Shown here piece after piece: positions 56,679 through 64,000 of a stretch of 64,000 nt of DNA. Origin of the DNA: Marinobacter sp. es.048 (GTDB lineage: Bacteria; Pseudomonadota; Gammaproteobacteria; Pseudomonadales; Oleiphilaceae); assembly GCF_900188435.1 (NCBI RefSeq), contig NZ_FYFA01000002.1:186001-250000 (forward strand), in the 5' to 3' direction. The notes under the pieces were generated by a model. The model saw nothing but the letters and a program-made list of their open reading frames with translations, did not search any database and was not told where the DNA came from. Every line of letters starts with the position of its first letter. The stretch's first letter is position 1. The position numbers were made by a program, and so were the translations under genes.

Positions 56679-57298
56679 GGTTTGTTAGCAGGGTGTTTTT
56701 GGCTGCCGCATTGGCTTTCCCATCGACGATGGCTGTTTCAGCGGAGTCCGATGCCAACAATGACCAGCGCCCACCGGAAACCCTTGGATACGTTGAATGG
56801 GTGGTCATGCAGGATACCAGCCTTCGTCTCAAGGCTCGGCTGGATACCGGCGCTAAAACCTCATCGCTGCATGCCGTAAATATCGAACCTTTTGAAAGGG
56901 ATGGAGCAGAATGGGTAAATTTTCAGATCCCTCTCGGGGATCACCAAGACCAGCCGACAGAGGGCGAGCTTGAGCATGAAGACATCATCCTTGAGCTGGA
57001 AAGGCCCGTCGAGCGAACCGTTCTGATCAAACGAAAAGGTGCGCCATCCCAAAAGCGCTATGTGGTACTGATGGATTTCTGTATCGCCGGAACTACCCAT
57101 ACCACCCAGTTTTCACTGACAGACCGTGGCAAATTCTCTTATCCGGCGCTGCTCGGTCGGCGATTCATGCGCGATGACAACATACTCATCGATTCGGCGG
57201 ATTCGTTTCTTGCCGAAAAGGAGTGTGATTACATGACACTGGAAGAGCTGGTTGACAAACATGAGGCGCAAGTTCGAGAGCAGGCAGGCGCTGAATAG
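56675..57298 (+). CDS. Retropepsin-like putative zinc/aspartic protease family protein
   Basis: The 207-residue protein has a signal peptide (AFPSTMAVSAES, cut near residue 23) and a domain that resembles retropepsin-like proteins often annotated ATP-dependent zinc protease: RLKARLDTGAKTSSLHA with an Asp-Thr-Gly, then KRYVVLMDFCIAG and YPALLGRRFMRDDNILIDS. Protease activity is by family resemblance only. ATG overlaps the AcpH stop, so expression is coupled. Confidence 0.75.
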   Translation: MRFVSRVFLAAALAFPSTMAVSAESDANNDQRPPETLGYVEWVVMQDTSLRLKARLDTGAKTSSLHAVNIEPFERDGAEWVNFQIPLGDHQDQPTEGELEHEDIILELERPVERTVLIKRKGAPSQKRYVVLMDFCIAGTTHTTQFSLTDRGKFSYPALLGRRFMRDDNILIDSADSFLAEKECDYMTLEELVDKHEAQVREQAGAE

Positions 57299-57315
57299 CG
57301 CGAGTCAGGTCCTCG

Positions 57316-58320
57316 CTAGTTTCCTTCCAGAGCCTCTTTTTCCATTTCAAGGTAGACGCGATAGGCGTTTGCCTTGTTAGAAGCATCGAAGGCCGGCAGG
57401 TTTGCGTATCGCGACCAGTCTGTCTGCTCGTATGCCTCTTCAAACTGAAGCCACTGTTTAACCGCATCGCCCATCTTTTCGCGAACGAAAGACAAATAAT
57501 CGTATGTAAAATCCAGGGCCGCCATAGCGTTTCCGGATGCCCGCCCATGGCCGGGTACCAGAATCTCAGGTTCAAGCGCTCTGACTTCGTCGATTGCCGT
57601 CATCCAGTTTGCTGTATCAACCTCAGAACTCGCCAGGAAAGGGACACGGCCATTCTGAATAATATCGCCAGAGAACAAAACACCTGCTGGTTCCACCATC
57701 ATCAGGCTGTCATCCGGAGCATGGGCTGGTCCGGCATGCAATATCGTGAAGCGGAAACTGCCTGATTCTAACGTAGTCGTCTCGTCGAAAGTCAGGTCTG
57801 GAGCGATTAGACGGGTTTTATCATCAACCCAGGGTGACAGGGCCACACTACGTTGTTCCAATCTTCGGTCCGCGTCCGGACTCTGGATATAGGCGACTGA
57901 TGATTCCTGAGCAATCACCTCTGCCTCTGTATGATCCTTGAATGCCTGAAGACCATACACATGATCCGCATGATAATGACTGATCACCACATGAGTGATA
58001 GGTAACGCGGTCATTTCGCGTATTTTGGCGATCATTTCGAAACCCAGGCTGGGCGTTCCCAGCGCATCGAAAACCACCACACCCTTTTCAGTAATGACAA
58101 AGCCGGAATTGGCAGTAAACCCCTCGTTTTCGGGACCGGGAACACCAGAATGACCAGCGAAATAATAAACGTTTTCGGCATCGACCGACTCTGCCTCAAA
58201 CGGTATTGAAATTGGAGGGTAGGTTGACGAGGAATCGGCCTTCAGCGATCCGGACCCGAATAAACTCGCCGCCAAATACCAGGCAAACGTAATACAGCTT
58301 TTAATTTTTTTGTCACGCAT
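57316..58320 (-). CDS. MBL-fold metallo-hydrolase, SoxH-like
   Basis: The 334-residue protein has a signal peptide (YLAASLFGSGSLKA) and the beta-lactamase fold zinc motif HxHxDH at His115-His117-Asp119-His120 (ISHYHADHV). Other metal-site blocks are ILHAGPAHAPDDS (His) and LFSGDIIQNGRVP (Asp), and LVPGHGRAS (His). A family member, soxH, lies in the sox cluster of Paracoccus. Placed divergently upstream of soxC, it probably acts in the periplasm with the Sox system, with unknown substrate. Confidence 0.7.
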   Translation of the reverse strand: MRDKKIKSCITFAWYLAASLFGSGSLKADSSSTYPPISIPFEAESVDAENVYYFAGHSGVPGPENEGFTANSGFVITEKGVVVFDALGTPSLGFEMIAKIREMTALPITHVVISHYHADHVYGLQAFKDHTEAEVIAQESSVAYIQSPDADRRLEQRSVALSPWVDDKTRLIAPDLTFDETTTLESGSFRFTILHAGPAHAPDDSLMMVEPAGVLFSGDIIQNGRVPFLASSEVDTANWMTAIDEVRALEPEILVPGHGRASGNAMAALDFTYDYLSFVREKMGDAVKQWLQFEEAYEQTDWSRYANLPAFDASNKANAYRVYLEMEKEALEGN

Positions 58321-58481
58321 TTAACCCTTCTCCTCTGCAGATTCGGATCGTACAAACCGCATGTATCACGGTGCCTTACGCATTTCTTACTACATTCGAA
58401 AACCACCTTTCCCTTCCAGCACGGGGCTGACTCTGCTCAAAAAACGACTTGTAACCTCATTTCAAGCAGTCTATAAACAAA

Positions 58482-58497
58482 GTTATATCCTTATAAC
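58482..58497. promoter_or_regulatory. Inverted repeat upstream of soxC
   Basis: GTTATA-TCCT-TATAAC is a perfect six-base inverted repeat, about 85 bases before the soxC start and 160 bases before the SoxH-like start on the other strand. It is a candidate operator for a repressor such as an ArsR-type SoxR; no regulator gene is in the window. The rest of the 261-base gap shows no clear structure. Confidence 0.35.
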
Positions 58498-58581
58498 AGA
58501 AACAACAAGACCGCCATCTCAGTGCTTCACTGATGCCGGCCGACTGTCCCGAAAGGGCATCGAAGGAGGAGGAGAAAAAAT

Positions 58582-59913
58582 ATGCTCGGCAAACTTCGCC
58601 GGCTTAGCCAGGGTGTATCCGAAATCGCCCTGGAAGAGTCCGAACGCTTACCCTCAGCAGAACGCAGACGGTTTCTCAGAAGCGGCTTGTTTACAGCTGG
58701 TGGTGCCATGGTTGGCGGTGCACTCGCAGGCATCGCACCCAAGGCTCTGGCGGCAACCCAATACCCCCCTGAAATACCCTCATGGACCCGCTCGCTGGGG
58801 CCGGGTGTCGTGGCCGATCCCTATGGCGTTCCATCTCCTTTCGAGAAAGATGTCATTCGGCGAAACGTGCCCTGGTTAACCGCGGACAAGGTTTCGTCCA
58901 TCAGTTTCAGCCCGCTACAGCACTTGAAAGGAATCATCACGCCAAATGGTCTTTTCTTCGAGCGGCACCATGCCGGGCGCCCGGAGATCGATCCGCAGCA
59001 GCACCGTTTGATGATTCATGGCCTGGTAGACCGACCGATCATTCTTTCAATGGAAGATCTGCAGAGGTTTCCGAGCGTTTCCCAAATCAATTTCATTGAG
59101 TGTCCCGCAAACGGGGGCATGGAATGGCGCGGCGCACAGCTCAATTCACTTCAGTTCTTGCATGGCATGATCAGTTGCGCCGAGTGGACAGGCGTACGGC
59201 TCTCAACACTTCTTCAGGAAGCGGGAATCCAACCCAAAGGCAAATGGTTATTGGCCGAAGGCGCAGACGGAGCCGCCATGACCCGCAGCATTCCGCTCGA
59301 AAAGGCTCTGGACGATGTCATTGTCGCGTACGCCCAGAACGGAGAGGCGCTGAGGCGCGAGCAAGGCTATCCGATTCGTCTTGTGGTGCCAGGTTGGGAA
59401 GGAAACACCCATGTGAAATGGCTGCGGCGCCTGGAGGTGGGTGACAAACCCTGGATGCAGCGGGAGGAAACCTCAAAATACACCGATCTGATGCCTGATG
59501 GCACTGCCCGTGGTTTTACCTGGGTAATGGAGGCTAAATCGGTCATAACCTCGCCGTGCCCGGAGATGCCGGTTCGAGGCAAGGGTATTTGCCAAATTGA
59601 AGGGCTCGCCTGGAGCGGACAAGGCAAGGTCAGAGCGGTCGATGTTTCGGTTGACGGTGGAAAGAACTGGCAACAGGCCCAGCTCCGGGAACCGGTGATG
59701 TCCAAATCGCTGACCCGATTTTCTCTGGAATGGAAGTGGGATGGCAATCCAGCACTCTTGCAGTCGCGAGTCATCGATGAAACCGGTTATGTACAGCCAA
59801 CGCTTGGGCAACTGAAAGCGGCTCGCGGTACCAACTCGATTTACCACAAGAACGCCATCCAGACTTGGAAAGTCAACACAGACGGGAGTGTCGTCAATGT
59901 TCAGCTTTCTTAA
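58582..59913 (+). CDS. soxC: Sulfite dehydrogenase SoxC (molybdoenzyme subunit)
   Basis: The 443-residue molybdenum-cofactor protein belongs to the sulfite oxidase family. A twin-arginine signal begins near residue 28 (RRRFLRSGL). Cys174 in NFIECPANGG binds the molybdenum. PGWEGNTHVKWLRRLEVG is the sulfite oxidase block. SoxCD oxidises the sulfane sulfur bound on SoxY. A strong GGAGGAGGAG ribosome site precedes ATG 58582. First gene of the sox operon and overlaps soxD. Confidence 0.93.
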   Translation: MLGKLRRLSQGVSEIALEESERLPSAERRRFLRSGLFTAGGAMVGGALAGIAPKALAATQYPPEIPSWTRSLGPGVVADPYGVPSPFEKDVIRRNVPWLTADKVSSISFSPLQHLKGIITPNGLFFERHHAGRPEIDPQQHRLMIHGLVDRPIILSMEDLQRFPSVSQINFIECPANGGMEWRGAQLNSLQFLHGMISCAEWTGVRLSTLLQEAGIQPKGKWLLAEGADGAAMTRSIPLEKALDDVIVAYAQNGEALRREQGYPIRLVVPGWEGNTHVKWLRRLEVGDKPWMQREETSKYTDLMPDGTARGFTWVMEAKSVITSPCPEMPVRGKGICQIEGLAWSGQGKVRAVDVSVDGGKNWQQAQLREPVMSKSLTRFSLEWKWDGNPALLQSRVIDETGYVQPTLGQLKAARGTNSIYHKNAIQTWKVNTDGSVVNVQLS

Positions 59914-60574
59914 ATCCTCGCGTGCTTTGACGGGAATCTGTCTGGGCGCAGCGCTCGTCTCCGCCCCGATGATCGGTGTCGCCGAATCAGCAGGCCATTA
60001 TGGATACGGTGAAGCGGCGACCGAGGAACAGATTGCGGCCTGGGATATTGACATCCGTCCTGACGGCACGGGGCTTCCGGATGGCAGCGGCAGTGTTGAT
60101 GAGGGTATGCAGGTCTATGAAACCTACTGCTCATCCTGTCATGGCGCATTCGGTGAGGGGATGGGCCGTTACCCAAAACTGGCAGGCGGTGACGGAAGCC
60201 TTGCCGAGGATCGCCCCGAAAAGACCGTTGGAAGCTACTGGCCCTACGCCTCAACACTCTGGGACTACATTCATCGCGCCATGCCTTTCTTCGCGCCCCA
60301 GTCCCTCACTGATAATCAGGTCTATGCGCTTACTGCCTATGTGCTGAACCTGAACTACATCGTAGAGAGCGATTTTATAGCCAACAAAGAGACTCTGCCG
60401 GACGTGGTCATGCCCAATCAGGATGGTTTTACCTGGGATGACCCGCGACCGGTTTTTAACAACGAACGCTGTATGAAGGACTGCAAAGAGACGGTGACGG
60501 TTTCCGACTCAGCAGCAGGGAAAAACCTGACACCAAGCACCACCGGCCCCCTTGATGAGGGGATTACAGAATAA
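59897..60574 (+). CDS. soxD: SoxD-like c-type cytochrome
   Basis: The protein has 225 residues with one signal peptide and a single c-type heme at C78-x-x-C81-H82 (CSSCHGAFGEGMGRYPKLAGG). A methionine (MPFFAP) near residue 133 probably provides the second heme ligand. Paracoccus SoxD is longer and has two domains; this short form has just the heme part. The electron partner of SoxC. The start is ATG 59897 with GGGAG upstream; it lies inside the end of soxC. Confidence 0.85.
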   Translation: MFSFLKSSRALTGICLGAALVSAPMIGVAESAGHYGYGEAATEEQIAAWDIDIRPDGTGLPDGSGSVDEGMQVYETYCSSCHGAFGEGMGRYPKLAGGDGSLAEDRPEKTVGSYWPYASTLWDYIHRAMPFFAPQSLTDNQVYALTAYVLNLNYIVESDFIANKETLPDVVMPNQDGFTWDDPRPVFNNERCMKDCKETVTVSDSAAGKNLTPSTTGPLDEGITE

Positions 60575-60628
60575 GAAGGCTGATCTGGGGTCGAGGCTCC
60601 AGGAAACAGAGCTGAGGAGGACTGCGTA

Positions 60629-60982
60629 ATGCGAAAAGGGCTCATCTCCGTGTGCTTGACCACACTCGCACTGAGCGCAACAGCGCCGGTGTTTGCCGAA
60701 ACAACCCAGGCTGATATCGACCGCGGAAAAGAACTCGCATACAGCCGAAAAGACGGAAACTGCCTTGCCTGCCACAAGATGGACGACGGCAAGCTTACCG
60801 GGAATATCGGGCCGGAACTTGCTGACATGCAGGCCCGATTTCCAGACCGAGAAATGCTGTTCAAACGCATCTGGGACGAAACCCAGTTCAATCCCGTAAC
60901 GGTGATGCCACCGTTCGGGAGACACATGATCCTGAGCAAACAAGAAATCAACCGGATCATCGATTACCTGTATACGCTTTAA
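60629..60982 (+). CDS. soxX: SoxX c-type cytochrome
   Basis: The 117-residue cytochrome has a signal peptide (SATAPVFAE), heme site C45-x-x-C48-H49 (GNCLACHKM) and axial Met in MPPFGRH near residue 95. It pairs with SoxA to join thiosulfate to the SoxY cysteine. GAGGAGG precedes the ATG. The order D-X-Y-Z-A differs from the Paracoccus order X-Y-Z-A-B. Confidence 0.92.
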   Translation: MRKGLISVCLTTLALSATAPVFAETTQADIDRGKELAYSRKDGNCLACHKMDDGKLTGNIGPELADMQARFPDREMLFKRIWDETQFNPVTVMPPFGRHMILSKQEINRIIDYLYTL

Positions 60983-61001
60983 CTGCGGAGGAGAAGTTAC
61001 C

Positions 61002-61490
61002 GTGACTGACCAAAGGCGAAGAGGCTTTTTGAAGGGGATGCTGGGCGCAGGTGTCGCAGGGTTCGCACTGGGTTCCGGCATTGTGCCGCTGCGAGTCGAG
61101 GCCGCAACCGCTCCCGACGCATCTGACTGGCCGGACAAGGCCTTCAAGACCCCGGGGGTGGATGAAACCATCGCCGAACTTTACGGGATGGAAGCGAGCG
61201 AATCCGACAAGATCACCATGGACTTGCCGACTATTGCCCAGAATGGCGCAGTCGTACCCGTGACCGTCGAAACCTCGCTCCCTAATGTAACCAGCATTGG
61301 ATTGTTGGTCGCCGAGAACCCCAACGCCCTGGCGGCCTATTTCGACATTCCTGAAGGCACACTGCCTTTCGTATCGAACCGCCTGAAAATGGCTGAGACG
61401 ACGGATGTTGTAGCAGTCGTTATTTCTGACGGCAAGGCCTACAAGGCGACCCAGAACGTGAAAGTCACCGTTGGCGGCTGCGGCGGCTAA
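61002..61490 (+). CDS. soxY: SoxY sulfur carrier protein
   Basis: The 162-residue protein has a Tat signal (RRGFLKG near residue 6). It ends VTVGGCGG with Cys160, the swinging-arm residue to which substrate sulfur is bound. The start is GTG 61002 with GGAGGAGA upstream. SoxZ follows directly and is its complex partner. Confidence 0.95.
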   Translation: MTDQRRRGFLKGMLGAGVAGFALGSGIVPLRVEAATAPDASDWPDKAFKTPGVDETIAELYGMEASESDKITMDLPTIAQNGAVVPVTVETSLPNVTSIGLLVAENPNALAAYFDIPEGTLPFVSNRLKMAETTDVVAVVISDGKAYKATQNVKVTVGGCGG

Positions 61491-61515
61491 CAGCTAACCG
61501 GACAGGAGAATAACA

Positions 61516-61827
61516 ATGGCGTCCAGTATCAGAGTTCGAGCAGTAGAGAATGGCGGCGTGACATCACTGAAAGCCCTGGTTCGACATCCCATGGATTCAG
61601 GCTTCGTTAAGGATTCAGCAGGGAACGTCATCCCGGCTCATTTCATCAAGGTTCTTACTATTGCTCACAAGGGCAAGAACGTTTTCGTAGCCAATTGGGG
61701 CCCGGCGGTATCCAAGGATCCCTTTCTGGAATGCCGGTTCGAGGGTGCCAAGAAGGGTGACGAACTCACCATCAGCTGGGTCGACAACGAAGGCGAAAGC
61801 GATTCAACCAACGCAACGATCGCCTGA
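61516..61827 (+). CDS. soxZ: SoxZ sulfur carrier partner
   Basis: The 103-residue protein has the SoxZ fold of one Ig-like domain: SLKALVRHPMDSGFVKDSAGNVIPAHFIKVLTIAHKGKNVFVANWGPAVSKDPFLECRFEGAKKGDEL. It has no signal peptide; SoxYZ is exported as a complex through the SoxY Tat signal. GGAGAATAAC precedes the ATG. Confidence 0.95.
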   Translation: MASSIRVRAVENGGVTSLKALVRHPMDSGFVKDSAGNVIPAHFIKVLTIAHKGKNVFVANWGPAVSKDPFLECRFEGAKKGDELTISWVDNEGESDSTNATIA

Positions 61828-61878
61828 GAATTTGCCGCTGGGGGATTCTCCCCGAGCTGGTGAATAGGAGGATTGGAT

Positions 61879-62718
61879 ATGCTTAAAGCGAAAGTCATTC
61901 TGGTCTCGCTCGGTATTACATTGGCCATTCCCCAGGCAATGGCGGGCTCGACTCCGGAAGAAGACAGAAAAGAGGCGGTTGAATACTTCAAGCAGATGTT
62001 CCCGGATGTTCCGTTCGAGGAGTACGTTAACGGCCAATACGCTCTGAACGAAGATCGGCGCAAGCAGTGGGAATCAATGCAAGACTTCCCACCTTACGAA
62101 TTTGCAGTGGCGGAAGGTCAGGAAATGTTTGAGACGCCATTTGCCAACGGCAAGACCTACGCTAGCTGTTTCGAAAATAACGGCATCGGTATTCGTCAGA
62201 ACTACCCGTACTTCGATGCGGAGAAGAATGAAGTTATCACACTTGAACTCGCAATAAATCGCTGCCGTGAGGCCAATGGAGAGAAACCTCTGAGATGGAA
62301 GAAGGGGGCAATTGCCTCGATTTCCGCCTATATGGCCTCCACCTCAGCGGGCAAGCCTATTGATATCAAAGTTCCCGACAATCCTAATGCCATGGCTGCG
62401 TACCAGGATGGCAAGGAGTTCTATTACAGTCGGCGCGGGCAGCTCAATTTCTCTTGCGCAAGCTGCCACGTACAGAACCCGGGCAAGTGGATTCGGGCAG
62501 ATTTTCTGTCGCCATCACTGGGTCAGCCCGCCAACTTCCCGGTACACCGGTCCAAGTGGGGCGAGCTGGGCACATTGCATCGCCGCTTTGCCGGATGTAA
62601 CAACAACGTGCGTGCAGATCCGTTGCCAGCCCAAAGTGAGGAATATCGGAATCTTGAGTATTTCCTTACCTACATGAGCAATGGGTTACCTGTAGTTGGA
62701 CCAGCCACGCGGCCGTAG
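61879..62718 (+). CDS. soxA: SoxA c-type cytochrome, single-heme form
   Basis: The 279-residue protein has a signal peptide (LAIPQAMAG). One c-type heme is bound by C193-x-x-C196-H197 (CASCH). Cys240 in FAGCNNNVRADP matches the active-site heme-ligand cysteine. The first heme site of di-heme SoxA is lost: residues 97 and 129 are Cys but without the CH partner, and they may form a disulfide. The start is ATG 61879 with AGGAGG seven bases upstream. It works with SoxX. Confidence 0.93.
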   Translation: MLKAKVILVSLGITLAIPQAMAGSTPEEDRKEAVEYFKQMFPDVPFEEYVNGQYALNEDRRKQWESMQDFPPYEFAVAEGQEMFETPFANGKTYASCFENNGIGIRQNYPYFDAEKNEVITLELAINRCREANGEKPLRWKKGAIASISAYMASTSAGKPIDIKVPDNPNAMAAYQDGKEFYYSRRGQLNFSCASCHVQNPGKWIRADFLSPSLGQPANFPVHRSKWGELGTLHRRFAGCNNNVRADPLPAQSEEYRNLEYFLTYMSNGLPVVGPATRP

Positions 62719-62745
62719 GTCGGGACCGCAGAGGGAGAAACGAAA

Positions 62746-63051
62746 ATGAGAAAGCCTTTACTGACAATCGGCATATCACTTGCGTTGTCTGCTCCACTGA
62801 CTGTCCAGGCGGGCGCGAAAGAAGAGTTCGCAGAGCTTTACGCAAAAGCGCAGAGCACCCACAAGGATGCGGGGACCTTCCAGTGGACTGTGACGGGTGA
62901 TCGATTAAAAGCAGCGCAGTCGGCTGCTGACAATGGTGACTACAAGAAAGCCAAAACAATGGCGAATGAAGCGCTGAAACTCGCTGAAGAGTCGGTCGCT
63001 CAACGAAAGAAACAGCAGGAAGCCTGGCGTCAGGTCGCAATAGGCAACTGA
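62746..63051 (+). CDS. SoxK/SAXB-like SoxAX-binding protein
   Basis: The 101-residue protein has a signal peptide (LSAPLTVQAG) and a helical mature part (EEFAELYAKAQSTHKDAGTFQWTVTGDRLKAAQSAADNGDYKKAKTMANEALKLAEES). This all-helical, lysine-rich pattern is that of SoxAX-binding proteins (SoxK/SAXB), reported to strengthen the SoxAX interaction and activity. It lies between soxA and soxB, the usual place. It has no cysteine, so no heme. Confidence 0.75.
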   Translation: MRKPLLTIGISLALSAPLTVQAGAKEEFAELYAKAQSTHKDAGTFQWTVTGDRLKAAQSAADNGDYKKAKTMANEALKLAEESVAQRKKQQEAWRQVAIGN

Positions 63052-63133
63052 TCATCGCTCCAAAATAACCAGCCACCCCGGAAACAGCGGGGCAGGCTGG
63101 TGAGCTCCCCTAACGACAAAAAAGGAGAGGGCA

Positions 63134-64000
63134 GTGACAATTTCCCGAAGAGACTTCCTGATGGCCATGCAAGCGGCAGCCTTGGCTGGGCTTGCCCCGA
63201 AACTTGCTTTGGCAAAAGGCGGCGAGGGACTTTACGACGCACCAAAGTTTGGTAATGTACGACTGCTGCATCTCACCGATATTCATGCCCAGTTGCTCCC
63301 CGTTCATTTCCGGGAACCAAACGTTAACCTTGGGATTGGTCCCAGTAGAGGCAAGGTCCCTCACCTTGTAGGCAGTCACTTCCTGGACCATTTCGGCATA
63401 CCCTCTGATAGCCGTCGCTCTCACGCCTTCACCTATCTGAATTACCGGGAAGCCGCGCAGGAATATGGAAAACTTGGAGGATTTGCCCATCTTAAAACCC
63501 TCATAGACCAACTTCGGGAGCAGGCGGGTGCCGGCAACTCACTTCTGCTCGACGGAGGCGATCTATGGCAAGGTTCTGGAACAGCTGTCTGGACCAACGG
63601 TGAAGATATGGTCGAAGCCAGCAACCAGCTTGGTATCGACGTCCTGACCGCGCACTGGGAATTCACCTATCCGGAACAGCAAATCCGTAAGAACTTGAGC
63701 GCCTTTAAAGGAGAGTTTGTTGCCCAGAACGTCTTCCTTTCTGACGAAGCCATGTTCATGGGTGCGGAATCTTTTGATGAAATGAGTGGCCGCGTCTTCA
63801 AGCCCTACACAATCCGTGAACTAGGGGGCAAACGGGTCGCAGTCATAGGCCAGGCATTTCCTTACACACCGATAGCCAACCCTTCCTATTTTATTCCTGA
63901 CTGGCGCATGGGGATCAGGGAATCAGAAATGCAGTCCCTGGTTAATGAAATCCGGGAAAAGGAAAAGGTGAATGCCGTTGTGGTGCTTTCTCACAATGGC
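63134..64000 (+). CDS. soxB: SoxB thiosulfohydrolase, N-terminal part
   Basis: The frame is open to the end of the window (289 codons). A Tat signal (RRDFLMAMQAAALAGLAPK) opens the protein. A 5'-nucleotidase-like metal site shows in LLHLTDIHAQLLP and LLLDGGDLWQGSGTAVWT, followed by LTAHWEFTYPEQQ. SoxB hydrolyses the sulfate from S-thiocysteine on SoxY. The C-terminal half is off the window. The start is GTG 63134 with AGGAGAGGG upstream. It closes the visible part of the sox operon. Confidence 0.93.
   Translation, partial: MTISRRDFLMAMQAAALAGLAPKLALAKGGEGLYDAPKFGNVRLLHLTDIHAQLLPVHFREPNVNLGIGPSRGKVPHLVGSHFLDHFGIPSDSRRSHAFTYLNYREAAQEYGKLGGFAHLKTLIDQLREQAGAGNSLLLDGGDLWQGSGTAVWTNGEDMVEASNQLGIDVLTAHWEFTYPEQQIRKNLSAFKGEFVAQNVFLSDEAMFMGAESFDEMSGRVFKPYTIRELGGKRVAVIGQAFPYTPIANPSYFIPDWRMGIRESEMQSLVNEIREKEKVNAVVVLSHNG

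Overview
The window looks like the chromosome of a marine gammaproteobacterium of the Marinobacter type. This is inferred from gene content and protein resemblance, because there is no rRNA gene or other direct marker. Coding density is high. I see no phage, insertion sequence or CRISPR array. One tRNA gene, tRNA-Leu(UAA), is present.

Layout. 1-3.1 kb: the end of gpsA, then sixA, a radical SAM protein, a DUF1285 protein and an SlyD-type prolyl isomerase. 3.1-7.1 kb: a REP-like repeat pair, then ETF-ubiquinone oxidoreductase divergent from etfBA; a perfect 20-bp palindrome resembling a PsrA box lies between them. 7.2-10.8 kb: rlmA, small membrane proteins and a saccharopine-dehydrogenase-like protein. 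10.8-16.6 kb: a cyanide-insensitive type bd oxidase operon, cioA-cioB-cydD-cydC. 16.7-24.2 kb: a methyltransferase, tRNA-Leu, two crotonases, an EamA exporter with a 47-residue membrane protein that is easily missed, a YadGH-like ABC exporter with a DUF192 lipoprotein, and small unknowns.

24.3-31.9 kb is a probable selenium locus. It holds a PhnDCE-like ABC importer (likely selenium oxyanion rather than phosphonate), a SenB-like selenosugar synthase, and a fused FAD-oxidoreductase/selenide-water dikinase (SelD). The SelD start codon overlaps the stop of a coiled-coil/helix-hairpin-helix protein. No SenA, SelA, SelB or SelU is in the window, so the final selenium product is open. 32-39.4 kb: a GNAT-nitrilase fusion, a periplasmic binding protein, a DUF4442 thioesterase-like protein, RecQ, an acyltransferase and a carboxylesterase.

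39.4-53.9 kb is a full glycogen/alpha-glucan region. glgB-glgA-glgP runs left; glgC-GH57-malQ runs right in an overlapping operon, followed by a PilZ protein, an SDR and a second alpha-glucan phosphorylase. Together they cover ADP-glucose formation, chain elongation, branching, phosphorolysis and glucan disproportionation. 53.9-57.3 kb: TrkH, an outer-membrane barrel, an AcpH-like protein and a retropepsin-like protein.

57.3-64 kb is a thiosulfate-oxidation cluster: a divergent SoxH-like metallo-hydrolase, then soxC-soxD-soxX-soxY-soxZ-soxA-soxK-soxB, with soxB cut by the window end. SoxA has a single CxxCH. Overall the window suggests an aerobic heterotroph that oxidises fatty acids, can oxidise thiosulfate, stores glycogen, and assimilates selenium into a small molecule or tRNA. 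Family names come from recognising motifs in the translated sequence, not from database searches.
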